Shown here piece by piece: positions 28,548 to 37,811 of a DNA stretch of 64,000 nucleotides. The stretch lies in the NCBI RefSeq assembly GCF_001306915.1, contig NZ_LJTC01000001.1, forward strand, positions 283,887 to 347,886. The letters run 5' to 3'. Every line of letters begins with the position of its first letter. The stretch's first letter is position 1. Both the position numbers and the translations under genes were made by a program. Source of the DNA: Pseudoalteromonas lipolytica (GTDB lineage: Bacteria; Pseudomonadota; Gammaproteobacteria; Enterobacterales; Alteromonadaceae). The notes under the pieces are model-generated. The model was not told the origin of the DNA. It did not search any database and saw only the letters and a program-made list of their open reading frames with translations.

Positions 28548-28606
28548 GTGCTTTTTTAACCGAAGTCACATACAAAACACGTATGCTCCTTGGTATAAAA
28601 AAGCAC
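28548..28606. repeat. Inverted repeat with 11-bp perfect arms
   Basis: GTGCTTTTTTA at 28548-28558 and its exact reverse complement at 28596-28606, 37 bp apart. It may be part of a dispersed element known from other Alteromonadales genomes; that impression is from memory and was not checked. Confidence 0.55.
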
Positions 28607-28707
28607 TTCGCCTTGTCAGCACTCCTACAATTGCAGAACGTTTAAGAGCTCGTAGGGATAAGTCGGTTTTCCGCCTTGTCTTAGGCTAAACTACCTAGGT
28701 GAACTCT

Positions 28708-28744
28708 GCTTCGTAGGTTGGGTAGAGCGCAGCGAAACCCAACA
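28708..28744 (+). repeat. REP-like palindrome, copy 1
   Basis: Begins with GCTTC then GTAGG. Stem GTTGGGT (28717-28723) pairs with ACCCAAC (28737-28743) around a 13-base loop. The 37-bp unit recurs at 28797-28833 with one substitution. Confidence 0.75.
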
Positions 28745-28796
28745 TAAATCGCAGGCCCTAGACTCTAGGCGCTAGGGGAGTAGCTTGTAGAACCTA

Positions 28797-28833
28797 GCTT
28801 CGTAGGTTGGGTAGAGCGTAGCGAAACCCAACA
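28797..28833 (+). repeat. REP-like palindrome, copy 2
   Basis: The same 37-bp unit as 28708-28744 in the same orientation, differing by a single C-to-T in the loop. GTAGG at 28802-28806 heads the palindrome. Confidence 0.75.
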
Positions 28834-28867
28834 AAATTGACAGCTCAACAACCTTGATTAATCTTTA

Positions 28868-28916
28868 GCTGATAGCTGATAGCTGATAGCTGATAGCTGA
28901 TAGCTGATAGCTGATA
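28868..28916 (+). repeat. Seven tandem copies of GCTGATA upstream of pdxH
   Basis: Seven perfect head-to-tail heptamers ending 20 bp before the pdxH ATG, in the presumed 5' leader. The SD (GAGGG) lies between the array and the start. Perfect short tandem repeats are prone to slippage. Confidence 0.95.
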
Positions 28917-28936
28917 GTAGCGATAGAGGGAATTTT

Positions 28937-29575
28937 ATGAAACTTGAAGATATTCGCCGTGAATATTTACAGGATGGTTTATCTGAAGACATGCTTGATG
29001 CATCTCCAATCAAGCAGTTTGAGAAATGGCTTGAGCAAGCTGTTGCAACTAATTTGCCTGATCCGACGGCGATGGTCGTTGCAACAGTTGATGAGCATGG
29101 TCAGCCTTCGCAGCGGATTGTGCTGTTAAAGCATCTTGATGAAAATGGCTTCGTGTTTTTTACTAATACCGGCTCGCGCAAAGCGCAGGAGCTAAAAGGT
29201 AATAACAAAATTTCTCTGCATTTCCCATGGCACCACATGGAGCGACAAGTCATAGTCTACGGCGAGGCTAAACCCTTACCAACAACTGCTGTGGCTAAGT
29301 ACTTTTTATCGCGTCCTAAAGAAAGCCAGTTAGCTGCATGGGCTTCTCGGCAAAGTCGTCCAGTGTCATCACGTAAGGTATTAATGGAAACATTTGCGAA
29401 AATGAAGCAAAAGTTTTCTGAGGGTGAAATTCCATTGCCTGATTTTTGGGGAGGCTATTGTGTTGAGCCTACTAAAATTGAATTTTGGCAAGGCGGAGCA
29501 CACCGCTTACATGACCGCTTTATGTATCAACGCCAAGCCGATGGTAGTTGGCAGTTTGGTCGCTTAAATCCGTAA
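28937..29575 (+). CDS. pdxH: Pyridoxamine 5'-phosphate oxidase
   Basis: 212 residues (E. coli PdxH 218). FMN-binding split barrel with [19 protein letters not shown], the substrate and FMN loop [16 protein letters not shown], and the C-terminal signature [25 protein letters not shown]. It oxidises PNP or PMP to pyridoxal 5'-phosphate. SD GAGGG, 8 bases from the ATG. The seven-heptamer array sits just upstream. The stop codon abuts the ATG of the TatD gene, so the two are co-translated. Confidence 0.95.
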   Translation: MKLEDIRREYLQDGLSEDMLDASPIKQFEKWLEQAVATNLPDPTAMVVATVDEHGQPSQRIVLLKHLDENGFVFFTNTGSRKAQELKGNNKISLHFPWHHMERQVIVYGEAKPLPTTAVAKYFLSRPKESQLAAWASRQSRPVSSRKVLMETFAKMKQKFSEGEIPLPDFWGGYCVEPTKIEFWQGGAHRLHDRFMYQRQADGSWQFGRLNP

Positions 29576-30349
29576 ATGCGTTTTATCGATTCCCACTGTC
29601 ACCTTGATTTTAGCGAATTTGATGAGACTCGCACAGAGCTCATCACAGCATGTAAGCAAGTAGGGATCGAGCATTTCATTGTGCCGGGTGTGAGCTTGGC
29701 ACAATCGACAAAACTATTATCGTTTACTAAATCAGAGCCAAGTATTTCAGTGGCTTTAGGTTTACATCCTTATTTTTTATCTGATCACCAAACTCATCAT
29801 CTCGCTGAACTAGAGCAATTAGCGAAAACCCATTCAGGGCAGTTTATTGCCATCGGTGAGTGCGGCCTTGATCGGAGCATCGATAACCTCGATAAACAAA
29901 CGCAGTTTTTTGAAGGACAGATAGAGCTTGCCAACCAACTCGCTTTACCACTTATTGTGCATCATAGGCAAAGTCATGATTTAATTGCTCGCTCATTTAA
30001 GCGCTGCAAACCAAAGTTTGGCGGGGTAATTCATGCCTTTTCTGGCTCAGAACAACAAGCTCAGAGTTATATAAAACAAGGATTTAAACTTGGTGTTGGT
30101 GGTGTGATAAGTTACCCTCGTGCTGCTAAAACTCGTAAAGTTATCAGCTTAATTGAGCTGCAGCATTTAGTGCTTGAAACCGACTCGCCATCAATGCCGC
30201 TGGCAGGTTTTCAAGGGCAGGTTAATACGCCGCTAAAGGTGCGCGATGTATTTACTCATTTATGTGAGCTTAAAGGCGCGACAGGCGATGCAAAGCTGCA
30301 ACTGGCTGCAGAACTCTACGATTCTTGCTCTGAACTTTTCTTGATATAA
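29576..30349 (+). CDS. TatD family metal-dependent hydrolase
   Basis: 257 residues, cytoplasmic TIM barrel of the amidohydrolase-like TatD family: N-terminal metal ligands in DSHCHLD, then GECGLD, a His in IVHHRQ, HAFSG and the last-strand Asp in LETDSPSMP. Members are nucleases (3'-5' exonuclease or AP endonuclease) or deacylases of D-aminoacyl-tRNA; sequence alone does not choose. It starts directly at the pdxH stop. Its last 34 bp overlap the 3' end of the smp-like gene on the other strand. Confidence 0.88.
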   Translation: MRFIDSHCHLDFSEFDETRTELITACKQVGIEHFIVPGVSLAQSTKLLSFTKSEPSISVALGLHPYFLSDHQTHHLAELEQLAKTHSGQFIAIGECGLDRSIDNLDKQTQFFEGQIELANQLALPLIVHHRQSHDLIARSFKRCKPKFGGVIHAFSGSEQQAQSYIKQGFKLGVGGVISYPRAAKTRKVISLIELQHLVLETDSPSMPLAGFQGQVNTPLKVRDVFTHLCELKGATGDAKLQLAAELYDSCSELFLI

Positions 30350-30936
30350 CGATTTATTTGCCAAAGCTTCAAGCCTCGACCCAATTGCCAAGTGAATATA
30401 CAGGTGATCACCAACATTAATAACACTTGTCGCCCTAAGTCATGGAAATTACTGTGGCTGGTTGCAATAGAAGCCTGTGTTAAATAGGTTATCGATACAA
30501 AACCAATAGGCCTTTCATTATCACTTATCACAGGCTCTACAAATGGGGTTTTAAGCTTACTTATACCTGGGGTTGAATCGGGTAATAAACCAAAGGTGTG
30601 GTGGCTTTGCCAATTATCACTGGCAGCAATTTGGATTCCTTGCTGATCGTAAATCGTTGCCGCTAACACATACTCATCTTCAGCAATGTGATTACACAAC
30701 GCATTTAATTCAGGTTTATTTTTTTCTTGTAGCGGCGTTTTGGCATTCAGTGCCATAAACTTGGTTAAGCTTATCGCTGTGCTATCAGCGCTATCATAAA
30801 GTAATTGGTGGCTTTGAAAGCTACTATTCATGGCAACCCAACTTAACAGCACAAAACAGGCTGTAGCCAAGCTTAAGCGCACAACACGTTGGCGATAAGT
30901 GGCTGAAAAGGGAATTTTAAGTTGGTTATTTTTCAT
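30316..30936 (-). CDS. YtjB/Smp-like membrane protein
   Basis: 206 residues from the ATG at 30936 (MKNNQLKIPF). One N-terminal TM helix (~residues 18-37), a ~115-residue periplasmic domain (AEDEYVLAATIYDQQGIQIAAS; RPIGFVSITYL) and a second TM near residue 175. The family is recognised mainly by layout and by its place: divergent from serB, exactly as smp (ytjB, AhpA) is in E. coli. The periplasmic domain resembles single-Cache sensors but has no output domain. Function unknown in E. coli too. Confidence 0.72.
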   Translation of the reverse strand: MKNNQLKIPFSATYRQRVVRLSLATACFVLLSWVAMNSSFQSHQLLYDSADSTAISLTKFMALNAKTPLQEKNKPELNALCNHIAEDEYVLAATIYDQQGIQIAASDNWQSHHTFGLLPDSTPGISKLKTPFVEPVISDNERPIGFVSITYLTQASIATSHSNFHDLGRQVLLMLVITCIFTWQLGRGLKLWQINRYIKKSSEQES

Positions 30937-31061
30937 AGTCACCGTATACGTTACTGACAGCATTTAATTTTGATGGTACAACATGATAACTTTAACAGCC
31001 CCTTGAGTGCGAGTGCCAAAAGCACTTCCAAGGACAGACATAAGTCTAATGTGGAGCCACT

Positions 31062-32081
31062 ATGTCACAGCTTAGCTTAGCTGCTACACCTTCAGCAAAT
31101 TTAGCTGAACAAATCAGCCTAAATTGCTGGTATAAAATTGAAAATAAACACCTTATTACAACAGACTTTACGCCAAAAGCAAATCAAGGCGTGTTCAGTA
31201 TTGCTTTTGGTAATGAGCTTAATGCTGAGCAATTACTTGCGATTAGTGATTTTTTAGCGGCGCAAGGGTTTAGTAATTTATCGCTTTGTTGTTACCAGCC
31301 AGTCGCAGACATGCCAGTAGCGTGGGGCTTTCATAGCGAAACAACAACAGTACTTAGTCCACTAGTATTAGTTGAGTTTGCTAAGCAATTGGGTATTCAA
31401 TTGGTGCAATTAACGGATCCGCCAACGGTAAATGAACCAGGCTTATTGCTGATGGATATGGACTCAACAGCTATTACTATTGAATGTATCGACGAAATTG
31501 CGCGCCTAGCCGATGTTTATGACGAAGTTGCAGCGGTAACCGCGCAAGCTATGGCTGGTCAACTAGATTTTGCACAAAGCTTAAAGCAGCGTGTTGCTAA
31601 GCTTGAAGGTATCGATGGTGACTTAATTGATGCCTTGAAAGCGCGTTTACCGCTGATGCCGGGGGTGAGTGAATTATGCCAATACCTAAAAGCGCATAAT
31701 TGGCATTTAGCAATCGCATCAGGTGGCTTTGTGCCTTTTGCAGAGCAAGTGCAGTCACTGCTTGATTTAGATGAAGTGCATGCGAATACCCTTGAGTTCA
31801 AAGATAATCGTTTAACAGGCAAGGTCATAGGCACGATAGTTGATGCTGAGGAAAAAGCCCGTGTACTTAAACGAATCGAACAAAGGCTTACCTTAAATAA
31901 CCGCCAAACTGTTGCCATGGGTGATGGAGCAAACGACTTAAAAATGATGGCTGCTGCAGGGCTTGGTGTTGCTGTGCACGGTAAACAGAAAGTAGTTGAG
32001 CAAGCACAAACAGCAATTAATGAAGGCTCATTACTACAAGTTGCCTACTTGCTTGGCCTACCATTAGATTACTCGCTTTAA
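31062..32081 (+). CDS. serB: Phosphoserine phosphatase
   Basis: 339 residues. The C-terminal ~220 residues are a HAD phosphatase: nucleophile motif MDMDSTAITIECIDEIA, motif II SGGF and motif IV MGDGANDLKMMAAAG. The N-terminal ~110 residues are an extra, ACT-like regulatory region as in E. coli SerB, though weakly conserved. It makes serine from phosphoserine, the last step of serine synthesis, which also feeds the cysE product here. SD GTGGAG, 7 bases from the ATG. The 3' end overlaps the PilZ gene by 18 bp. Confidence 0.95.
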   Translation: MSQLSLAATPSANLAEQISLNCWYKIENKHLITTDFTPKANQGVFSIAFGNELNAEQLLAISDFLAAQGFSNLSLCCYQPVADMPVAWGFHSETTTVLSPLVLVEFAKQLGIQLVQLTDPPTVNEPGLLLMDMDSTAITIECIDEIARLADVYDEVAAVTAQAMAGQLDFAQSLKQRVAKLEGIDGDLIDALKARLPLMPGVSELCQYLKAHNWHLAIASGGFVPFAEQVQSLLDLDEVHANTLEFKDNRLTGKVIGTIVDAEEKARVLKRIEQRLTLNNRQTVAMGDGANDLKMMAAAGLGVAVHGKQKVVEQAQTAINEGSLLQVAYLLGLPLDYSL

Positions 32082-34544
32082 CCATGTTGCTTTGCGTTTA
32101 CTCATTTCATTGATCAACCTTTGCTCAATATCAAAATGGGTAAGCGCTTCGTCGGTAATATCAATTATATCGCCTACGCCAGCTACTGCCCATAGCGCTT
32201 CTTCAAGATCTTTTGCTTTATGTAATGCGTACTGACTAATATATTTCAATTCATTCGCCAAATAATCAATATCAGGCCGCCCTGTGCGAGAAATGTACAG
32301 CCTGAAAATATATACTAAATCGCTTTTTAGTGCTTTTTTTACAAACAAGGTTTGTGGTTTATAGTCATCTTCACTAATACAACGACTAGTAATGGCATCG
32401 CTTATAACGGTTTTACGTGGGTCAAAGCGAACAAATAAAGTGAATGGTAACGGTGGGTCTTGGCGACTACGGTCTTTGATCAGCGGTGTGATCACTTCTG
32501 TAATTTGATCTGTCGATAAGAAACCATCGATACTAGTTGTTTCATTTAACAATCCAAAATTTTGTAATAAAACATGCAGTGGGCTTGGGTATAAGCCTTG
32601 GCCAATAGCGCCGGTTTTAAAATGAGCTGCTTCTTTATGTAAATAAAACGGAAACTGGCATACGCTTTTAGTCACCATATTTCTTAGTGCAGTAGATAGC
32701 CCTGGAATTTTAGGGGATTCTTCACAAACACGTAGCTTGTCTTTGTTGTTATCAATTAATACCGTGAAAAACTTAATTGCCATATGCGGTAAGTCAGTAA
32801 TTCGATGCACTTTTAAATTCACGGTCGTCAGTGACTTACTCACCGCCATGACTTCATAAGCAAGGTTTGTTAAATCATGCTTTTTGGTGATTTTTTGCAA
32901 TTCAGGCAAGTTTAATTTAATGATATCGCCTTTTTTGAACTCAACAGGCTGGTCGAACTCAATTTGTAAGCCCATCACAGATAAGTCACGGGTATGGCCT
33001 GTAATAGTTTGCTCATGGTGTTCTACACTTACAGCTGTTTTGTATAAATAGCGTTTATGAGCACGAAGGTTCACATACTCAAGCGCCACAGGCTCTAAAT
33101 GAGGGGGCGTTTTATGCTTACTGTGACCAAACTGTTTAAGTTGGTTTACCGCATCTTTATTGTAATCAAGCTGTTGGTACGTTTGTTGTTCAAACTTAGT
33201 ACCGATTGAGGTCAAAATAAGTAGATATTTAACATCTTTGATCAATCCTTGCACACGAGGTGTCGGTGGCTTATTTAGTTTTTCGATGTTTTTACCAGCA
33301 CTGCTTGGTAGCGACAGTGGAATATACGAATCTTCCGGATGGCTTGGCATCAACTGAAGCTTAAAGCATTGCCAGCTATCTTTCTGGCTACCAAATCCTA
33401 AAAATAAATTTTTTAAGTTTGGTTGGCTATCAAGCTCAGATCGAGTTGCAGAATAATAATAAATTTTCCCGGCAACGGTATGAGTAAAAGTATATAAATA
33501 CTCTTCTTTAACAGCTTCTGGAGAGCTTAGTAAGTCTCCCAATCGTTGTTGATTGATGATGCTGTACAGGCAAGACAACTTACGCTCATCACAAAAATAG
33601 CGTTGAATAAAAATATTATTTTCTGTGGTTAGCGCAAGGCTAGGATATAGCTTATCACCCTGTAGGCTTAAAAAGGTATAAAGTGAGGTAACACGAGGGA
33701 TATAGTATTGCTCGTAGCCTTTTGAAACAACAGCATCTAAGGTGTTGTCGAGATTAACCTTATAGCGACGTTTATTGCCATGGATAAAGCTTTCTAGAAA
33801 CTCATCAAATTTTTCGTTATTTTCAATAAAGGTACGCTTTAGGCGTATATGGTTATATTCACGAGAAACTTTCTCTACCGCTACGATTTCATATTGAATA
33901 CCGTTTTTTAAACCAAGCTCAAAATCTTGCTCTAAGCCAACTAAGCGAAGACCTATTAACTGACCTTTTTTAACTTGATAACGTGGAGCTAGTTTTATTT
34001 TAGCACCGCTCAGAGAAATATCAGACGTTGATGCTGCAACTTTGTTGTCTTTATCGAGTTCAACGGTGATTTTAATTGAGTAATTCATCCGTTCTTCGCG
34101 GCGACTCTCGTATGATGCAAACTTAATAACCTTTGCTGGCTGCTCTGTAGCGGCACTATCGTCAGCTAAAGCTTGCTCAGCGGCTTTTTTCTGCATTACC
34201 CGGTGATTGTTTTCGGTGTTCATTACCGCTTCGTAAACAGCAAGAGTATAACCACCGTGGCGTTTTATAGCATCTTCGAACACTTCAATGGCGGTATCGT
34301 CCATAAAGTGTTGTTTGCCATCATATTCGTAGGGTTTGACTTGACCAGTTACTTGACCACGTAAATCAATAAAGCGAGCTACTGGCTGAGATAAGCGTGA
34401 CATTTCCATTTTAATCAAAAACTGCTCTGGCTTCGTTAAGCTAGCTGTCTTTGATTTAAATAGTTTGTCAAACTTAGGAGTGCCTAAATGCGCCTTTAGC
34501 TCTTCAACTAGGCTCTCATATTTAAGCAAAATGTCTTCAGCCAT
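32064..34544 (-). CDS. Double PilZ-domain c-di-GMP effector protein
   Basis: 826 residues, soluble. Two PilZ domains can be seen, each with the RxxxR arm and D-x-S-x-x-G: residues ~150-245 (RREERMNYSIKI, TSDISLSGAKI) and ~500-590 (RAHKRYLYKTAV, TRDLSVMGLQIEF). Long helical and mixed regions between and after them have no name I know. It should bind c-di-GMP made by cyclases such as the two in this window and switch motility, adhesion or envelope functions. Position between serB and radA is shared, from memory, with other Alteromonadales. Confidence 0.82.
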   Translation of the reverse strand: MAEDILLKYESLVEELKAHLGTPKFDKLFKSKTASLTKPEQFLIKMEMSRLSQPVARFIDLRGQVTGQVKPYEYDGKQHFMDDTAIEVFEDAIKRHGGYTLAVYEAVMNTENNHRVMQKKAAEQALADDSAATEQPAKVIKFASYESRREERMNYSIKITVELDKDNKVAASTSDISLSGAKIKLAPRYQVKKGQLIGLRLVGLEQDFELGLKNGIQYEIVAVEKVSREYNHIRLKRTFIENNEKFDEFLESFIHGNKRRYKVNLDNTLDAVVSKGYEQYYIPRVTSLYTFLSLQGDKLYPSLALTTENNIFIQRYFCDERKLSCLYSIINQQRLGDLLSSPEAVKEEYLYTFTHTVAGKIYYYSATRSELDSQPNLKNLFLGFGSQKDSWQCFKLQLMPSHPEDSYIPLSLPSSAGKNIEKLNKPPTPRVQGLIKDVKYLLILTSIGTKFEQQTYQQLDYNKDAVNQLKQFGHSKHKTPPHLEPVALEYVNLRAHKRYLYKTAVSVEHHEQTITGHTRDLSVMGLQIEFDQPVEFKKGDIIKLNLPELQKITKKHDLTNLAYEVMAVSKSLTTVNLKVHRITDLPHMAIKFFTVLIDNNKDKLRVCEESPKIPGLSTALRNMVTKSVCQFPFYLHKEAAHFKTGAIGQGLYPSPLHVLLQNFGLLNETTSIDGFLSTDQITEVITPLIKDRSRQDPPLPFTLFVRFDPRKTVISDAITSRCISEDDYKPQTLFVKKALKSDLVYIFRLYISRTGRPDIDYLANELKYISQYALHKAKDLEEALWAVAGVGDIIDITDEALTHFDIEQRLINEMSKRKATWLKRVI

Positions 34545-34870
34545 TTATAAAACCATCACCGTCTATCTAAAAAAGTAGGTATACTTGCAGGCAGTACATT
34601 ATTAAAACTTGAGTAATCGCTACTTTTTTATTGTATTAGTTATTGTTATAAGTACCTGCCAAATAAATGGCAAGATTTGTAAAGTTTTATTTATAAGCAA
34701 AAAATGTGCCTTAAAGTACTTTTTATTGCGCTTATAGCTGTGTAAAAAAGCCGAACAGATTTAAGTTCAAAGGCTTCAGCTCATAAAACTACTATACATG
34801 AAATATTTAGCTAGTCAGTTTTTTAAGTTACTAATTAGTCAAAATAGAATAATTCAATAGGTAAGGCCGA
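34545..34870. other. Divergent spacer between PilZ gene and radA
   Basis: 326 bp of AT-rich sequence between two divergent genes. I see no ORF with SD, no strong palindrome and no clear -35/-10 pair. radA has the SD TAAGG just before its ATG. Confidence 0.5.
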
Positions 34871-36256
34871 ATGGCAAAATCAGCAAAAATCGAATTTGTT
34901 TGCACTGAGTGCGGCATGAACTATCAGCGCTGGCAAGGGCAGTGTAAGTGCGGTGCATGGAATACACTTGCAGAATTTAAACCATCGGCAGGGCAATCAA
35001 AGCAAGCGGCAAGTCGTGCTGCAGTGGCAGGCTATGCCGGTATCGCAAGCGGTGGCTCAAAGAAAATCAACGAAGTTGCAACCACCGAGGCAGAAAAACG
35101 CCTTACCGAAATCGGTGAGTTAGACAGAGTATTAAGCGGTGGTGTAACGACAGGTTCCGTCAACATTATCTCAGGCGACCCTGGTGCCGGTAAAACGACT
35201 TTGTTGTCTGATTTAGTTGCACGTATGTCAAAGCTGATGCCGTCTTTATACTGTACAGCGGAAGAGTCTTTATCTCAGTTTAAAAACCGAGTGAATCGCT
35301 TGCGCTTAGATTATAACGAAGATGAGCTTTATTTGCTTTCTGAAACCAGTGTTGAAGCAATCATTGAAGAACTCGATAAAAACAAAATTAAATTTGCAGT
35401 TATCGATTCAATTCAGGCAGTGGTGACAGAAACGGCAAATGGTAGTCCAGGTTCACCGTCACAGGTAAAAAGTGCAGCTCAAGCATTAACGCAATACTGT
35501 AAGCAAAACGATGTAACTATGTTCATCATTGCCCATGTAAACAAAAATAACGAAATTGCTGGGCCGCAAACACTGGTACATATAGTTGATGCCTTACTGC
35601 ATATTGATACTAACGATGGGCAAGTCAGAACATTGCGTGCCAATAAAAACCGTTTTGGTGATATCGACACAGTGGGTATTTTCAGAATGTGTGAACGCGG
35701 AATGCTGAGCGTTGATAACCCGAGCGAAATCTTTTTATCAGGTTCAAGCACAGAATCCCCAGGCTCAGCTATTACCTGTATACGTAAAGGTAACCGTAAC
35801 TTACTACTCGAAATTCAATGTTTAACTACAGAAACCGAAGCTGAGTTCCCGCAGCGGGTATGTGTTGGTTTGAACATGAACCGTATTAAGATGCTCACGG
35901 GAATTTTACGTAAACACACAAAGACAAAAATCTTTCACGACACCTTTTTTAATATTGTCGGTGGCTTAAAAATCGATGAGTCAGAGACTTGTATCGATTT
36001 AGCATTGGTTGCAGCATTATTAAGCAGCTTGAACGAATTTGTTGTACCACGCACTACCTGTATTATGGGCGAACTTAGTTTAAATGGTGATGTAAGACCA
36101 ATCGACAGCGGCGTACCTCGAGTGAAGGAGGCTGCGCAACACGGCTTTACAGAGATTTTTATTCCGCATCGCAATTACCATAAATCAATGGAAGGGCTTG
36201 GCGCTAAGATCACGCCAGTGAAAACCGTGCATGAACTATTGTCGTTAATCAACTAA
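34871..36256 (+). CDS. radA: DNA repair protein RadA
   Basis: 461 residues. Order: an N-terminal C4 zinc finger (CTECGMNY, CKCGAW), a RecA-like ATPase with Walker A GDPGAGKTTL and the RadA-specific KNRFGDIDTVGIF, then a Lon-like C-terminal domain (IMGELSLNGDVRPIDSG). RadA is a hexameric helicase that drives branch migration of recombination intermediates and works beside RecA. It is followed 41 bp later by an envelope protein gene on the same strand. Confidence 0.96.
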   Translation: MAKSAKIEFVCTECGMNYQRWQGQCKCGAWNTLAEFKPSAGQSKQAASRAAVAGYAGIASGGSKKINEVATTEAEKRLTEIGELDRVLSGGVTTGSVNIISGDPGAGKTTLLSDLVARMSKLMPSLYCTAEESLSQFKNRVNRLRLDYNEDELYLLSETSVEAIIEELDKNKIKFAVIDSIQAVVTETANGSPGSPSQVKSAAQALTQYCKQNDVTMFIIAHVNKNNEIAGPQTLVHIVDALLHIDTNDGQVRTLRANKNRFGDIDTVGIFRMCERGMLSVDNPSEIFLSGSSTESPGSAITCIRKGNRNLLLEIQCLTTETEAEFPQRVCVGLNMNRIKMLTGILRKHTKTKIFHDTFFNIVGGLKIDESETCIDLALVAALLSSLNEFVVPRTTCIMGELSLNGDVRPIDSGVPRVKEAAQHGFTEIFIPHRNYHKSMEGLGAKITPVKTVHELLSLIN

Positions 36257-36297
36257 TGATACACTGCTAAAAATTTACACCAATTAAAGGAAATAAA

Positions 36298-37230
36298 ATG
36301 AAAAAGTTAATTATAGCAGCGGTTGTTGCTGCGGCTGTTGGCGGTGCGTTTTACGCAAACTACGCAGCTACACAGGAAGTAAAAAAGGTCGTTGATCAGC
36401 AAATAAGTGCATTATCAGCGCAAAGTGGTGTAGATATTACTTACAATGATATTTCAGCAAATGTATTTGCTAGCAGCATGCAGCTTTCAGGGATTAAGGT
36501 ACAAAGCTATACTGGTGATGAGATGATTGCCACAATCGACAATATTGAAGTGACAGGATATGAAGTCGATGCAGTGCCGCCTCACACTGGATTTGTAATG
36601 AAGAGCTTTCGTTTTAGTGATGACTTTTTAGCGCAACTTCCTGAAAATGCGAACAATAAGTTAGCATCTGCAAGCTATGACGTAAATTCATCGCTAGATT
36701 ATGATAAAGACACTGGTAGCAGTGATTTTGCTTTAAACGTTATTGCAAACCAAGTTGCTGATGTGCGTTTTAACTTAGGCCTTGCCAACTCAACGCCATT
36801 AATGGAAGCATCAATGGCAATAAGTAAAATGCAAAATGAAGCGCAAGGTGCAGAGCTGACTTTAGAGCAACAACTGCAACAGCAATCAAAAATGATGGCT
36901 GCAATGACTCAACTTGAGCCACGTAGCATTAATATGTCGATCGCCGACGAAGGTGAGCTTAAAGCAGTTGTTGACAGTTTTTTAGAAGCACAAGGTATGA
37001 GCCACGAGCAGTTCCAACACACAGTTGCCATGCAGTTACAACAGGCGCCAGTAAGTGAAGAGCTAGCAGCTGCTATCACAAACTTCGTAAGTGGATTGTC
37101 TGAATTGACTGTGTCAGCAAGCTTACCTGAAGGAAAAACCATGATGGAGATAAACCAACAGATTATGGCGTTAATGGGGCAGCCAGAAGAATTAGCTAGC
37201 TACATTAATTTACAAGCAAGCGGTAAATAA
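36298..37230 (+). CDS. Signal-anchored periplasmic protein, YdgA-like, unknown function
   Basis: 310 residues. A short basic start plus an Ala/Val-rich helix (residues ~3-22) exports or anchors it. The rest alternates short strands and loops (VDITYNDISANVFASSMQLSGIKV; MIATIDNIEVTGYEV), a pattern seen in DUF945/YdgA and AsmA-type periplasmic proteins, followed by a Gln-rich helical part. The match to a named family is weak. SD AAAGGA precedes the ATG; it may be co-transcribed with radA. Confidence 0.6.
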   Translation: MKKLIIAAVVAAAVGGAFYANYAATQEVKKVVDQQISALSAQSGVDITYNDISANVFASSMQLSGIKVQSYTGDEMIATIDNIEVTGYEVDAVPPHTGFVMKSFRFSDDFLAQLPENANNKLASASYDVNSSLDYDKDTGSSDFALNVIANQVADVRFNLGLANSTPLMEASMAISKMQNEAQGAELTLEQQLQQQSKMMAAMTQLEPRSINMSIADEGELKAVVDSFLEAQGMSHEQFQHTVAMQLQQAPVSEELAAAITNFVSGLSELTVSASLPEGKTMMEINQQIMALMGQPEELASYINLQASGK

Positions 37231-37251
37231 ACCTCTGTTAAATTATTAACC

Positions 37252-37590
37252 TTAAAGTGTCGGGTTGTTTAATGCGTTCACTTTAAGGTTATTTCTGATC
37301 TGGGTTACACCATGACTGTGCTCCAAAAATTTCTGCGCTAAAGCACGTTGAAATCCTGTTTCTGCAATTCCTTTTAATTCAACAGTATTGCCATCGATAA
37401 TCACCTGAAGATGCTTAATCTTAAAATTCGGATTATTTGTTAACTTTTTCAGGGCCATTTGTTGTAGGCGAGGTTGTGCCGATGTGCTGGTTGTTAGCAC
37501 GCTAGTATTGGCACTCACATTCGTTGCGCAAGCAAGTAAAAAAATACAGCTTAATAAAGTAATTACTATGGTTAATTTGAAGCGGCTCAT
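37252..37590 (-). CDS. BON-domain lipoprotein
   Basis: 112 residues. The signal peptide ends in a lipobox, LLAC, so the mature protein is lipid-anchored. The C-terminal ~70 residues form a BON domain (LQVIIDGNTVELKGIAETGFQRALAQKFLEHSHGVTQIRNNLKV), the alpha-beta fold of OsmY and DolP that binds phospholipid. A role in outer-membrane integrity or envelope stress is likely by family. It runs tail to tail with the preceding gene. Confidence 0.8.
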   Translation of the reverse strand: MSRFKLTIVITLLSCIFLLACATNVSANTSVLTTSTSAQPRLQQMALKKLTNNPNFKIKHLQVIIDGNTVELKGIAETGFQRALAQKFLEHSHGVTQIRNNLKVNALNNPTL

Positions 37591-37758
37591 ACAATTCCCT
37601 CGTTGTTCTAGTCTGCTGTGAACTATTGCTGAACCAGTTACAATTATTATTCCATTTTTTAAGTTTTTGAATTTAATTGATTTTCTATTTTTGCCGGTCT
37701 GTATGGGTAAGAAAGTGTGAACTAATTACACACTAAATAAGTAAAAAGGGTAGGGTAC

Positions 37759-37787
37759 AAAAATGCCGAGGCAAGCTCGGCATTTTT
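37759..37787 (-). terminator. Terminator after srmB
   Basis: AAAAATGCCGAG-gcaag-CTCGGCATTTTT, a 12-bp perfect stem with A and U flanks, 25 bp past the srmB stop on the minus strand. It could work in both directions. The rest of the 220-bp gap to the BON gene is AT-rich and featureless. Confidence 0.85.
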
Positions 37788-37811
37788 ACTTTTATGATGT
37801 TAAAGTTAAAA

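Larger units (their letters stand above)
28514..28936. repeat. Repeat-rich intergenic region between argS and pdxH
   Basis: 423 bp without a gene. It holds, in order, an inverted repeat with 11-bp perfect arms (28548-28558 and 28596-28606), two copies of a 37-bp REP-like palindrome and seven tandem heptamers just before pdxH. The argS terminator is not obvious; the first inverted repeat (GTGCTTTTTTA / TAAAAAAGCAC) may serve as one. Confidence 0.7.

Noticed and set aside
28868..28916. Tandem repeats as a possible CRISPR
   Set aside because: 7-bp units in direct contact with no spacers, and no cas genes in the window.
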